DNA of 58,108 nucleotides from Gnetum montanum. Its lineage: Eukaryota > Streptophyta > Gnetopsida > Gnetales > Gnetaceae. The notes under the pieces were generated by a model. It saw only the letters and a program-made list of their open reading frames with translations. It ran no database searches and was not told the DNA's origin. Both the position numbers and the translations under genes were made by a program. Where the stretch lies: positions 75,281 to 133,388 of the forward strand of contig MNCI01035193.1 in NCBI GenBank assembly GCA_015680685.1, read 5' to 3'. This document shows, in pieces, positions 44,231 through 57,843 of the stretch (its first letter is position 1; each line of letters begins with the position of its first letter).

Positions 44231-47200
44231 TTAGCATGGATGGCCATCTCCCCCATGACTAAGCTAAAAGAAGGAGATCCAAAAGATTGTGCATGCTTGT
44301 CCATCTGATGAGGCATTTTTTACACTAGCTTGCTTAAGCTCATGGAAAGGTTTGACTTGTTGTGTGTTAATCAGATACTTTTTGTTTAGACTCTTAGGTT
44401 TCTAGATTAACATGGCCCCAGAAGGAAAGGTTTTGTAAATGATGTAAGGTCATTCTCACAATGCATGAAACTTAGGTATGTTTGTGGGGTTCTAATATAG
44501 GACCTTATCTCCCACTTAAAATTTGACTTTTCTAATTCTAAGGCCATGGCACCTTTTGCTAAATACCTTGTGCAACTCATTAGATGATAGGGCCACCAAT
44601 CAATTTTCATCTAGCAAGTTGAGATTCATTAATCTTTCTTTTTGTGCTGGACTTAAGTCAAGGTTAAGATTATAAGCTATTAAAAGTGTATGGAGTTCAA
44701 ATTAAATAGGAAGAGTTGGTAATTTTCCATACACCAACTCATAGGGAGAGTGGCCTATAGGGAGCTTCCAGGTGGATCAATAGGTCTAGAGGGCATCATT
44801 GAGTTTCAAGCTCCAATCTCTCCTATATTTGCTAAATATTCTTGTTAAAATCTTAATGATTTTCCTATTTTTAACCTTAGCTTGATGGTTGGCTTGGGGG
44901 TGGTAAGGTGTTGTTAATTTATGCTCAACCCCCAAGCATTGCATGAGCTTTTGAAAGGTAATGCCTATAAAATGTGTTCCATTATCAGAAATTAGTGCAC
45001 ACGAGATACCAAACCTATTTACAACATTCTTTTGTACAAACTAAGCATCAGTAAAAGATGTATAGTTAGTTATGGTTATTGCTTCTACCCATTTTTTGTA
45101 GTAATTAATGACAATGATTATGTACACCTTTCCATTTGACATGGGTGTGATGGAACCCATGCAGTTAATACCCTAGATGTTGAAGGCTTCTAATGGTTGA
45201 ACCCACTATTGAGATTCCTCCATATGAGTAGTCATTCCACCATCACATTGGCAACATTCATAAGAGTTAACAAATTGGTGAGTATCTCTAAAAAGTGTTG
45301 GCTAGTAATATCCTACCATCAAGATCTTAATGGTCGTGCATCTTGTTGCACAGTGGTCCCCATAAGGATCCTCATGAGCATCCTAGAGAATGCACAGTTG
45401 ATCAACATCAAGGACATACCAAGGAACTAGGCCATTACTGTACACCTTGTAAAGGTGCCTGTTGATCTCCATGAAGTGTTTAACCTAGTGAAGAAACTAT
45501 TGTTTATTCCTACGATCTAGCTCTAGTGGCATCTCTTGAGTGAGAAGATAGGTGAGAATGTCACTGTATCATTTAGGCTCAGTGGGAAATTGTTTAGTTA
45601 TGGCCCTAGCAAAAAACATTTCATCAAGAAACTGATTAGATAGTGGGCTTTCCTCCTCTTTATTGTCCCACCCCAATCAAGACAAATGATAAGTGACCAC
45701 ATCCTTAGTTTCCTTTTAATCTACCATTATAAGATCAAATTTCTACAAGCTCACCAGCCACCGTATAACATGAGGGCTCACCATTGGCTTATTTGTCAAG
45801 AAGTGAATTGCACTATGATCTGTGTGCACAAACACCTTGTATCCAAGCACATAGTGCTTGAATTTCTCCAAGGTAAACACCATGTCATATATTATTTTTC
45901 TATGGTGGTGTACCTTAGTTGTGCACTCACAATTCTTTGATTTATGCAATGGATATAATAAGGAAATTTATGATCATCCAACTACATAAGCATGACCCCT
46001 AAAGCATAATTGGATGTATTTGTCATGATGTCAAGTGGTCTAGACTAGTCTGATGCTGATAGAATTGGAGTTTCTATGAGCTTCTCCTTCAACTATTGGA
46101 ATGCATTTCACATTCCTTGATCCAAAAAAATGCAACACATTTCTTTATTAGCTTGACCAATGGTTTTTGAATCTTAGAGAAATTCTCTATGAATCTCTAG
46201 AAGTAACTAGTGTGTCCAAGGAATGATCAAACATCTTTTATAGTTTCTAGTTGACAGGTAATTCCTTGGATGATCCTAATATTTTCAAGGTCAACCTCAA
46301 TCCCTACTTGTGAGACTCTATGCCCCAACACAATGCCCTCATAGACCATCAGATGGCTCTTCTACCAATTGTGCTAAAGATTGATCTCCACACATCTTTT
46401 AAGCACTTACTTAAGGGAGTCCAAGGCTTGATCAAATGTAGGCCAATAGATGGAGAAGTCATCCATGAATACTTACATCCTGCTACTGATATGCTACTTA
46501 AAAAATAATCAATACTAGTTGTTGAAATGTAGCAAGATCATTGCACAAGCCAAATAACATCTTTTGACATGCAAATGTCCCCCAATGACTCATGAATGTT
46601 ATTTTTTCCTAATCCTCTGGCACAATCTAGATTTAGTTATATCCACTATAACCATCTAGAAAACTACAATAACAATGCCTAAATATAGTGTCTAACATTT
46701 GATCCACAAATGACAACAAGAAGTGATCTTTAAATGTTACCATGTTGAATAGCTAAAAGTCAATGCAGACCCACCACTTGTCATCTTTCTTTGGCATAAT
46801 CATGAGTGGGCTAACGCACTCACTATCTACAATGGGATAGATAAACCCCACCTTGATGAATTGTTTGATTTTCTATTTGATGATTTGCTTCAATTTGGGA
46901 TTCAACCACCACTGCAACTGCCTCTTTGACTTCATGGTTGGATCAGTGTAGATATGATGCTAACATATCCTAGGATCAATCCCTTTGAGTTCAAGATATG
47001 ACCAAGCAAAGATTGTTGACCATTTATTAACCACCTTCAATATCATTTGTTTATATTCAAGAGCAATATTGATGGTGATTATTACTAGCTTTCCATTTTT
47101 CAAGAATGCATATTCCATGCTGGTAGGGAGATTTTTCAACTCTAAGGACTCTTGTTTAAAATTTTCATGGATTTGCAGCTCTTTCCCATAGGTATCGTCA

Positions 47201-47960
47201 TTTGCATCATTAGAGAGTTGGTGATGAACTTGCTTCAATTCATCCATGCCTTCTATATAAGCACATGTTAGGCTCTTAGTAGGTTCCATGCAAAGTGTTG
47301 AGCTACTCTTAGGATCACCTATCAACCACTGGGTACCCTCCTACTTTGTGGCTGCTATGTATATGCACCTTTGAATTTTAGTTATATTAACAAACTAACT
47401 ACATGCTTTGATAGATATACTATTAACAGCCCATAGTTTCTACACATAGTTACACCTTGTACCATTATACATCATGCATGGAACTTTCTTCTTCTTGATC
47501 TTTCCAAATGCATTTTCTTTAGAGATTTTGAGGGAAAGATCTTGGATCCCCAGTCATGGATCAACAATTCTTAGCCAAGCCCTTCCTATGATGATTGGGA
47601 ATTTTCCCTTACAATTGTCCACTTAAATTACTAAGAAATCAACAAGGTAGAATCACCCACAAACAATGGTTACAATGTCCTCCATCAATCCCAAGGAAAT
47701 AGTGATGGACTAATCAGCCAACTTGAGCCAAATGTTGCTCTTCTTAAGTGGAGGCAAGTTCTACGCTTTATACATCTCATGGAAAATCAAATTAACACTA
47801 GAACTTGAATCTAAAGGAGCCTTGCAAGGCTCATTCCCAGTAATTTTAAGGTAAATAAAGGGACTTTCAGGATTAGATAGTTTCCTAAGAAGGTGGCTAG
47901 CCTTAATCCAATCAATTACCGCATGAGTTAACATGACGGTATGCACTTTGGGAGGTGTTT
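44231..47960 (-). pseudogene. pol of element D: protease, RT, RNase H, integrase
   Basis: Minus strand: protease PLDSSSSVNLIFHEMY near 47800; FPIIIGRAWLRIVD near 47590; pre-RT block FAWSYLELKGIDPRICQH (46960-47020); RT FLDGYSGYN near 46660 and VFMDDFSI near 46465, active site intact; RNase H GYKVFVHTDHSAIHFLTNKP near 45830; integrase zinc region 45400-45200 and ISDNGTHF near 44985; the C-terminal block ends near 44400. Order and motifs match B. Many stops and frameshifts. It is Athila-like and inactive. Confidence 0.85.
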
Positions 47961-50374
47961 GGTTTGAAGGGGACTCAAATGGATTAGATGCAAAGGAAGA
48001 TAGATAATTAGGATTAATAATTGTAGGTATATGTGAGGGTTTAGTTGGACTATGGATTTGGAAGAAAGGTCTTTCCCATGATCTAGTTTTCGAACCACTT
48101 GGCTAAGAAGCTAGTTGTAACTTAACAACCATTGATCAGTTGCATTATTGCAATTGAAGTAGAATTTCTCCCTGCATTGATGCAGTAGGCAATAATTGTA
48201 TTGAGGGTGGAGGAGGATATGTATAAGGATGAGAATAATGATAGGAATATGGGATTTCCCCTCTAGTGGATGGAGAATGAGTTATGTAATACTCTAGAGG
48301 GTAGTAGTGATGCTAGAAGGTGGCATCACTAGAAGCGTCATGCATAAAAATGGGTTGTTAAACATAGTACCCATATGGATCTAGCTTTCAATTAGGGTAC
48401 TATTGCCTTGGTGGTGGCATCCCCCATAATTATGGATGTTTCCAGTGCTAGTATTATTCATACAGTTATGATGAAGCTCCACTTGGTTAGTAGGTTTGTA
48501 GTTGGTGGAACTGTTTAGGATTACCCTGAGGATAAGGTAATCTTTTGAGTGCCTACCTCCTTACCAATCTACAATTCATAGTATACACTCCATATTCCTA
48601 CAAGTGTGACATAATGGGGCAACATCCCCTAGGATGTTCATAATGGTAGATGTCACAATCACTGCCATTATTTAATTCAATCACCACAACTTCTTCTACT
48701 ACAATAACTCTATCCTTACCCCTTTGGTAGGCATGTTCAACTTCTTTTTACCTCCTGTAGTTATGATTACTACTCTACTCTCTTGATTCCTCTATGATTT
48801 TAAGAGTAGTTTGGAATTTTTCATCCAAAAAATCCCACATTTTATCTACCTTGGCCAAAATTTCAAACATAGATTTTTAGATTAGCAAGATCTTTCGTTG
48901 CACCACCTCATCAAAAGGTGACTCCTTCTCACTATCATAAAAGTAAACCTCTCTCATTCTAATGGAAGGGTCCCTATTATATTCTTCTAAACTTTCTCAT
49001 TTCCTCAACTCTCCTTCTTCTTTTGTTGACTATTCTATCAGCCTTTGGATTTGATGGGCTCTAAGTTCTAATAGTCTTCCTTGAGCATAGACCCCAAGAG
49101 TTATTATTTCTAATCTAAGTCCATCTATGATGTGATGAAGTTGTTCCCAATGAGAATAATCATAAATATGGCATTAGTGTATGAGAGAATAGTATCTATC
49201 TATGATAGCATCCAAGGGTTCATGTGTTCCTTGCTTCCATCCCTGGATCTACCTTCTCAGATTAGACACTCAAGAATACATCTAATATTTATCATTGAAT
49301 AGCTCTAGCATTGTACTCCACCTGTGAATGAATTTCAGCTCCAAGGACTGATACCAACTTTTTTCTTCCTTAATGAATGTTGGAAAATAGATTTAATTTA
49401 TGCTAATAATTTTCAATATTCTATAAGGCACATGAATCATGAAAAGCTTGAAGATGTATTTGCAAATCAGAGTTACATCCCCCCTCAAATCTAGGGATAT
49501 TGTTCATGTCAAGTCACTTAATTCAACTATCTTTCACATGCCTAGTTAGAATTTTTACTATTTTTGCAATGTTTAGAATGCTTCGAGTGGGAAGCAAAGG
49601 CTCATCATCATCATTATTTTGATGATGCCTATGATGTTCTCTACTACCCCTTCATTTATGGTGGTTCATGCAATTATCATTGTCCTACTATTCACCTTCA
49701 TCACAGTTATTCTTTTTGTAGTGTCTATTAGAATCAGAAGAGGAAGAAGAAGATGCAAATGAAGTGGGTGAAGAGGGAGGATAACTATCACCACCATGGT
49801 GTCTACCACCTCCTCTACACTTTTCATGGCCATATTTGTTAGTTTTCTTATCATCTTGATGCTTGCTTGAGTCCCTAGCTTGACTCCCACTTTTGCCTGA
49901 ACCTAGATTGTTGATAGTGAACTACAAATTCAGGTTCAAGCCCCCATCACCAATATCAAGAGGTGGAGAATATTTATGTTGAGAATCCCCAGATGGAGGA
50001 TCATCATTATCATTTTGGTTTAGTAGGAATATGTGGTTGGTAAATAATTTTCCTTTTAAAGCCTCATGGTGCTTCTCCTAGTGTTGATCTCTTCTGCATT
50101 GTGTTTCAATGGGATAGTAGTCATGGTCATGTACAACATACTCTTCTTGAAGATCTTGGATGTCCAACCTCCTAAGAGTTTGGTGCAGCATCCCAGGTGC
50201 AGGCTGATCGAGAGGCATTACAATGTTACCCTTCATATCTTGCCACCACAATTGTTCATCCTAATGTAAGATGAAGGTGAAGTTAGGCACATACTCATCT
50301 AGATGAGTATATATCACCCTGCATTCTTGAGGCATTGGTGGTTTAATATCATCATGCCTATGAGAAGGAGACAT
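47961..50374 (-). pseudogene. gag of element D
   Basis: Start ATGTCTCCTTCTCATAGG at 50374. The N-terminus reads CRVIYTHLDEYVPNFTFIL, then MPLDQPAPGMLHQTLRRLDI with few stops. A Ser-rich stretch and an Arg/His linker lie at 49666-49890, and the capsid-like block DMNNIPRFEGGCNSDLQ near 49490. The Pro/Tyr-rich tail ends near 48000. D keeps the longest readable gag N-terminus of the four type 1 copies. Confidence 0.83.
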
Positions 50375-50519
50375 TGTGCAATTAAAATAAGTTATCAATG
50401 TGAGCAAATTATTATATTCATTTTTAGGATGATTTTGACCCTAGCATTCATCTAACAATGTTAATGATTTTCACTATGCCTAGATAGCACATGTTTCAAA
50501 TAAAAAGAGTCCATGGAAA

Positions 50520-51375
50520 TGATGCGAATACCACTACACTCAACCATACAAATCACTAAGTGTTCATGCACGATCTAGTCAAATTTTGTGGACCCTTTAT
50601 CTTTCAGTACACTAGCCTCTAGGAAGTAAACTTGCCCTAACAATCATTCGTTATCTTCCCAATTACACTTTTGATATGCAAAAGTATGGTTAAGTGTAAC
50701 TGAGGCATATGATTTTTATTATTTTTATGTTTTATGTTTTGGGTGCTTAAAATAAAGGATGAAAGAAATGAAGTAATTCAGTTGCTAATTTAATCTAACT
50801 AGCTAACCAATGTCTAACTAATCCTAACATAAGCATCTAGTCCCACTTTTTGTACACATCCTAAACATGTATAACGCTTCTCAGTTATAAAATGTTAAGT
50901 GTTACTGAAATTACAAAGTGTCATGTGCATACTCAAAGTGGTCGTACTTATGTGCTTAATTAATTGATATTTAATTTAGCTTAATTTAGTTTAATTACTT
51001 AAAGAATTAAATAAAATTATTGAAAACATTAAATGCATAAAGAAAACATTTAATCTAGCTAAAGTACTGCAAGGTTTATTAGAAAGCTCATCTTTATTGC
51101 TGCACACATTAGCATGCTCAAGTACAACAATGCTCAAATAAAGATTTGTACACTTAATGACACCTATTGTGGGCACTTGGGAAAATACTTTAACTCAAGG
51201 GAAGAAAAACTATAAGAGCTCTACTATTCTATGACTAATATGACTCCTAAACCATGCACCCAGGTGTTATATTTATAGGCTGGCATACATCATGCAATAT
51301 CGAATATTTGACATCTCTTCTTGGTCCCTGATATTAGGTATTCAATATCGAAGCCATACAAAATACACATCATCA
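50520..51375 (-). repeat. 5' LTR of element D (856 bp, reverse)
   Basis: Minus strand starts TGATGATGTGTATTTTG at 51375 and ends GTGGTATTCGCATCA at 50520. The TATA equivalent TATAAATATAAC is near 51270. The expected tRNA-Asp primer site next to 50519 is not recognisable (TTTCCATGGACTC...), so it has probably been deleted or has decayed. Confidence 0.85.
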
Positions 51376-52469
51376 AAAATATAACTTTAAATGACTTTCA
51401 AACAAATAATAATCTATTGAGGATACTAAAGATACCATAGATATGACTCATAAAATAGAATCATACCTTTAGACTAATAAAAAAGTGATAATCAAAAGGA
51501 TGATATGACAAAGGATCCAAACCCTATATGAAATCATCAAAACTCTTAAAATTCTAATGACTCAAAGTTCATTGAAACTGTCAAAACCTAATTAGATCTA
51601 TGATAGGATGAACATAATGGCATAAAGAATCAAAACTAGCATATAATACCCAAGCCTAAAATATTTTTTGGTTAAGTTCTTAATAAATCCTAGTTTTCCA
51701 AAATCATCAAAACTAATAAAATTATAGTAGAAAGAAAGAAGTGAATTAAACATAAAAATTAGATGATTTTATACGTTCAAAGAAAAATCCAAACCAATAA
51801 TAATTACATAAAAATCTAAATGAAACTTGGCAAAAGCCAACCATTTCAATAATACAACATATCTAACTAAAAAAACATGAGAAAATGCTAAGATAACTTA
51901 CTTGAAACATAGAAACATAATCCATGAATTAATACACTTACACAACAACACACAAATTACCAAATCTCTACAACAATATCACAAGCCTCTAACCTAGTAA
52001 AACTTCTACATCCAAAAGAATGGATTCCAAAGTATCCAAAAAAAATGAAGTGCAAGAATTTTAATGAAAAAGTACCAAAAATTCAATGTAGTAATCCTAA
52101 TATTATTTCTAAAAATAAAATTCAAAATAAATAAAACTAATGTAAAGCCTCTCATAACTCATGTATACTTCTTATAAAAGCTAAGAAGCCATATTTAAAA
52201 CACTTTAATTAAAATAGCATATCCCAAAATTCAAGTTAATTAATAAAATATCATGCTCACATCAAAACCTACTCATGTCGTCACATGTTCATACCATAAC
52301 CTTTATGAGAAATCTTGCCAACACATCCACTAGGTCATTGTAAATCAACTAAAAATATAATTAAATAATGAATGGAATTAAATATACATGAGAATAAAAC
52401 ATACCACTGAAGAGCTAAACTAGATAATAAGATTAATTCAAAATCATAGCATAACATCCAAATCATCAA
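51376..52469. other. AT-rich spacer between elements D and F
   Basis: No ORF of note, no LTR end and no similarity to other parts of the window. It is the longest stretch here that may be non-repetitive or a repeat class I do not recognise. Confidence 0.4.
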
Positions 52470-53062
52470 GAATCATAAGCAACTAATCCCATCTTCCATG
52501 CACACCTTGAGCATACCTTAACCATTGTTGGGTTACTAGACATTAAGCGTCCTTGGGTTGCCAAGTTTTGGGTTTACGTTCGAGACAATTGTACTTATGG
52601 CTTTTACAAACTATAAAATAGTAATAATGGTAAAGTGATAACAATGAAGACTTAAGAAATTATTAAAGCTTTGAAATATTAAACTATTTAAATTCTTAAA
52701 TGATTAAATCCAAATGCTACAAGGAATGCTTAAAAAGATCGTCTTCATTACTGATTACGCCAATGGGCTCAGGTACATTAGCACTCGAATAAAGAGATGT
52801 ACACCTTTCTCACACCTACTGTAGGCACTTGGAAAATATTCTAACTCTTACGGGAATAAATTGCAAGAGTTTGACTATAACTACTCCAAACGATGCCTAA
52901 GTGTGGTGGGTGCACACTTATTTATAGCTAGAGACAAACTCTGCGTAAACGAGGCCATGTTAACGCATGGATAGATGCGTCGACAGGGCCACGTCAACAT
53001 GGTCATGTATACGGGGCTACATATACGTGGGCCAATCGACGTATTTACTGAACACTTCATCA
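52470..53062 (-). repeat. 3' LTR of type 2 element F, end truncated
   Basis: Minus strand starts TGATGAAGTGTTCAGTAAAT at 53062. U3 carries CATGTTGACGTGGCC-like repeats, then CTATAAATAAG near 52920. It stops at about 52470 (GATTAGTTGCTTATG), about 250-300 bases short of the normal end. It aligns with LTR 56602-57637 with visible divergence, largely transitions. Confidence 0.8.
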
Positions 53063-53302
53063 TACCCCCACAACTATGTGAAAACTCGTCCTTAAGTTTA
53101 TTACAATTTGGAAGGTATGAAGTTATTACAACACACATGATGAAACATATCTACATAGACACTGACTTTATTGACATACCAAGTGCCCGAGTGTACAAAG
53201 AAGAATGAATTATAAAATGGTGATGTTCAGAGAAAAAATTGAATACCCTGATGATCCCGGATTCTCCACTGTGCTGAAAGATGCTAAAGTTGCTAAAGAA
53301 GG
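53063..53302 (-). other. 3' leader and polypurine tract of element F
   Basis: Minus strand ends CTTAAGGACGAGTTTTCACA then GTTGTGGGGGTA directly before the LTR. Non-coding. Confidence 0.65.
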
Positions 53303-56154
53303 TCACACCGTCCCTAGTGGCGGTAGTTCTGATGGGCCTTCACTAGCCTCTGGCACATGTGGTAGCTATGGTATAGAAGATGATTTTCCTGTAGTAGCTG
53401 CAACTTCCGGAGGCAACTGAAAAGCCTCCAACAAAGCCCTCATTTTCTCTTCTTTTCTTCTGGGATAGTTCATCATCCAAGCAACTTCACCAATGTGTGC
53501 TAGAACAGGAACATCCCAAGGGCATGGAAGTGTAGGAAAGAGTTCTTTTAAATTGACAAACTAGGTAGCAAACTATTTTTATTCAATATCGAATGCTCAA
53601 ACTAATGTTCGCAGCTGCTGGTAGTCATTCATCTGTCAGGCCAAGTTCTCTGCAACTGCATGTTGTCCTTCAAAACAAGTGTAGAGAACCTTGAGTTCTA
53701 CATTTTCTATTTCTAACTTCTATTTCATCACTTTATGTTCTTGGAACTCGCCTTTGTATAAAGAATACGAGGTGGCCACTTGCTTCTCCAAGTTAGATCG
53801 TGACCTTCTGGTTGTCAGCATAGCCAAGATTGGATAACAAAGATTGTCCAACTCCATGTATTATGTCATTTCTTCAATTTGTAGCTCCTTAAGGCAGCTC
53901 TTAGCCTGGTTGTAGGTATTCAATCCATTGAAGGTGGGTTGCCACACCTCACCTCCTTCTTGGAGTTGTTAGAGTGCTTGGTTCATTTTGGCCTTTGCAA
54001 CTTGAATCTCTTTTTCATTTACTTCTTTCTGTACTCCCACTTGGTCCCTATAGTGATTTTTAACTCCTTCAAACTTAAGGGCTTCATTTTTCCAAGCGGT
54101 GATTTTGATAGTTGATTTTTTTTGCAAGGCTCGAACTTCCTCCATAGACAGATTACAATTTTCAGCAACCAATCTCCTCACATTAGTGTTCACCTTGGCT
54201 AGCTCCTCCTGCTGTTGGTGAATGAAGTCTTTCATGTGTTGATTTTTAACACCAACATTGCACAGGCGATAAAATTCTATGGTCAACCTGACATTCTCCT
54301 GGCAAACCTCTACCAAGTTCTTGTTTAGATGGTATGCATGAGCATCTGTCAAGGACTTGTCAAAGATCATCGACTCTGGCTCACCCTCAACCATCTAAAG
54401 TCTGGTTTCAAGTTGTTAAAAAGCTTCATCTCTGGTGAGTCTATAGTTGAGGAGAGCTAGATCAAGTTGGGCCCTTAATTGAGCAACTTCCACTGCCAAG
54501 CATTGATAATCTTCTTGTGCTACTTCAAGTTTCCCTTCCAAGATCAGACACTTGCCTTTTGCTAAGAGCAGCTCTGACTAGATTGTAGTAATATTATCCG
54601 GAAGATCAATGACATCCAGAAGAAGTTGCCTGGTTCCCACCAATTGGTCTAACAATTCTTCATGTTGGTCTACGTTGATCCTACTATGTGAAGTTCCTGT
54701 AGATGTTTGTACATATTCAAGTCCATGTACATTTAGTATAGGTGCCACAGGTGCATTAAGGATCATAGCAATTGTGTCAACAACCACTTAAGCCACAACT
54801 TCTTATCCTTGGTGTTGCATCACTAGGATAGTCACCCCCTCTCCATCCTCCAAGCATACCGAAAAAGTAGTGCCATTTCCTAAAATTTTAGGAAATAATT
54901 GTTGGGTGGACACCATTACTTCTCAAACACTAGGATCAGTTCTTGTAGGTACTTATGTCTAGGTGACAAAAAGCATCGATCCTACTCCCTCTAGTAGACT
55001 CATCAATCATGCCACTTGCTCAAGATGGCTCATCGCAAAGTGATAAACTAAAGGGTCTTCTCCTTTACCGGTTCCTACAAATCGCTCTTGTTGGCTCAAG
55101 AGCAACTGTTGAATCTCATGTATGTGTTCTACAATTGTCTGCGAGCCTGACCTTGTTGTCTGCACAAGCGGTGGAGGTGGTTGCTACTCTTCCTCGAGTC
55201 ATGTTGTGGCTAAAGTTTTATCCTTCATCATCTCCCACCACGAGGCCATTGGGGCTTACCAAAGTGTGTCACTGGTATATCACGTTATCCCTGCCCATTT
55301 GCACAATTTCTTGATTAAGCAAGGAAATGGTAAAGCCCATATTCTACATTCGCTTTCAACAAATCTTTTTTCAATCTCTAGGAACAACAACTATGGAAGG
55401 TTGATTGGAAATTTTTCGCTTATAGCGTCATATGCACAAGTAGAGAAGGCAGTGATCTTACTAGGTCTTACCAATGGATTCAAGTGGTAAGACGTAATTT
55501 TTGAGTATACTCTCTCTGTGTTGGTTAAAGTATCAAACTTCTTGCGTTCTACCCCATAGCGTCGCCTGATCCACTCCCCTTTCACCTTGGGATCTACTTG
55601 TTTGGGGATCTCTTCCACATCAACTCCAGTCTTTGGCAACCCTAGAGCTTGTAAAATTTCTTTTGCAAAGTAAGAGACATGAATGTCTTTTATTTTTACT
55701 TTGGACCTCGATTGTCGATTCATCTAGAAGAGGTAAGTCTCTCCTAGGTATCATTCACCACTAGATGTGATGATTAGCCACATAGGAGAACTTTGCAATT
55801 GGGTCTTGACTTCTTCTAGCGCATTCTCTAGAAATGGTCTCAGTTCAACTTTTGCAAGACCATTTGTTGCAGCTCCCTCAGCTTAATAGCATCAACACAT
55901 GCTAGGGTCAGGGTGACCTCGAGCCGTGGTGCTACCACTGAGGTCTCATCCCTTTGCGATTGTTCACTAGGGATTTTCCTTTTAGGAATCTAATGAAAAA
56001 ATTCCACATCAGGTCCTTCGTGGAGGGGTCTAGTTGCATGTGAGCCCTTCACATGCTTTGGATGTTGCGCACCTTATCCTCTTCCCATTCTTGGTTGTTT
56101 GTTCCTTGGTTAGGATGGTTCTTCTCCCCTTGGATGCCTTAGTTTGGGTTCCAT
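53303..56154 (-). pseudogene. Type 2 element F: nearly single-frame ORF with LPFP domain and coiled coil
   Basis: Putative start ATGGAACCCAAAC at 56154, stop TGA at 53303-53305. From 55723 to the stop the pieces stay in one frame and are interrupted only by stops; one shift is needed between 56154 and 55723. Block 1 (55723-55280): DIHVSYFAKEILQALGLPKT ... ITSYHLNPLVRPSK ... ALPFPCLIKKLCKWAGI, matching G and resembling the 'putative plant transposon protein' domain. Block 2 (54787-54578): HEELLDQLVGTRQLLLDVID, matching G's HENVLNRLLQFEYVMTTLFD. Block 3 (54394-53969, 141 open codons): strongly charged coiled coil. C-terminus ELPPLGTV. There is no Cys/His knuckle and no enzyme motif. A structural, nucleic-acid-binding or Gag-interacting role is only a guess. 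Confidence 0.72.
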
Positions 56155-56601
56155 CTACAGTCAATCATAACCATGAATTAAAATGTGCATAGGTTGCTCA
56201 AAATGGCAATCATACACCTTCACATTTTGACCAAGTTATGATAATGGCATGAGCATCCTGTTAGATTTCCCAAAGTGTTGTTGAGGGTTTTAGAAAAAAT
56301 AATAAGTTATGAGTTAAAATTTATAGTGTTGTTTTTGTTTTCTCTTGTCTATCCCCTAAGAGGTGTTAAGTCTTTTTTCTTGTCTATCCCCTAAGAGGTG
56401 TTAAGTCTTTGATAATTATAATAATTATAAACCTCCCCCCCCCCCCCCTTCCCCAACAATGAAGAGCATACCTCCGATTGCAAAAGATTAGGACATGTAG
56501 TAAAAAAAGTAGGTGCGAGGGAAGAAGAGGGAATGTAAAAAAATAGAAAAACTCCCTTAGCTTGTGTTCACAAATGGACAAAATTCATAGCACAACAGCG
56601 G
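56155..56601 (-). other. Leader of element F with simple repeats; no gene
   Basis: The minus strand just before the ATG reads GATTGACTGTAG. It holds a 35-bp tandem duplication (56343-56412) and a C14 run (56435-56448). The primer site is lost because the LTR is cut at 56602. Confidence 0.5.
56343..56412. repeat. 35-bp tandem duplication
   Basis: TCTTGTCTATCCCCTAAGAG... starts at 56343 and again at 56378. The two units are identical over almost their full length, so the duplication is recent. Confidence 0.85.
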
Positions 56602-57637
56602 TATATATAGATTTTTATTGGTTTTTCTTTTTATCTTCTAAGATTTAATTCTTGAATTGTAAGGAATGAAAAGTTGTCTAATCTACAATTGTCCTACCCT
56701 CTCGCTTAACTCTCCCTAGCATAAGCAACCGATCCCATCTTCTATGCACATCCTAAGCATACCTTAACCACTACTAGGTTACCAAACGTTAAGCATCACT
56801 GGTTTGCCGAGTGTTGGGTTTATGTTCAAGACAATCGTACTTATGGCTTTTACAAAATATAAAAGAGCAATAATGGTAAAGTGATAACAATGAAGACTTA
56901 ATAAATTATTAAAGCATTGAAATATTAAACTATATATAGATTTTTATTGGTTTTTCTTTTTATCTTCTAAGATTTAATTCTTGAATTGTAAGGAATGAAA
57001 AGTTGTGTAATCTACAATTGTCCTACCCTCTCGCTTAACTCTCCCTAGCATAAGCAACCGATCCCATCTTCTGTGCACATCCTAAGCATACCTTAACCAC
57101 TGCTAGGTTACCAAACATTAAGCATCACTGGTTTGCCGAGTGTTGGGTTTATGTTCGAGACAGTCGTACTTATGGCTTTTACAAAATATAAAAGAGCAAT
57201 AACGGTAAAGTGATAACAATGAAGACTTAATAAATTATTAAAGCGTTGAAATATTAAACTATTTAAATGCTTACATGATTAAATCCAAATGCTGCAAGGA
57301 ATTTTTAAAAGGCTCATCTTTATTATCGATCACACCAATGGGCTCAGGTACATTAGCGCTCGAATAAAGAGCTGTACACCTTTCTCACATCTACTGCAAG
57401 CACTTGGAAAATATTCTAACTCTTACGAGAAAAAAATGCAAGAGTTTGGCTACAACTACTCCAAAATATGCCTAAGTGTGGCAAGTGCACACTTATTTAT
57501 AGCTATAAACAGACTCTATGTAAACGAGGCCATGTCAACACATCGACAAATGTGTTAATAGGGCCATGTCAACACGACTGTGTATACGGGGTTGTGTATA
57601 CACAGCCTAGTTGACGTATCAACTGAACACTTCATCA
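56602..57637 (-). repeat. 5' LTR of element F with an internal 329-bp tandem duplication
   Basis: Minus strand starts TGATGAAGTGTTCAGTTGAT at 57637 and contains CTATAAATAAGTG near 57490. The block 56931-57259 is repeated at 56602-56930 with few differences, mostly transitions. The last ~220 bases of a normal LTR and the primer site are absent beyond 56602 (CTATATATACCGCTG). Confidence 0.82.
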
Positions 57638-57843
57638 CCAAGTATTTGAAGTTTTGTCCATTTCAAGGATGTTTAGCAGAGATATTCTAGAAAAGAAGTT
57701 TTTGGCAAGGAATGATCTAGAGATGGAAAATATTAATATCTATGATACTATAGAGAATGTGAAGGGATATAAAACTTCTGATTTTATTTTACATGATGAT
57801 TTATATGAATCACTATAAAAAATATTATTTCTAGATATATCTC
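57638..57843. other. Short spacer between two LTRs
   Basis: A plus-strand frame reads FLARNDLEMENINIYDTIEN and DFILHDDLYESL. Weakly similar to 38300-38345; family not recognised. Confidence 0.3.
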
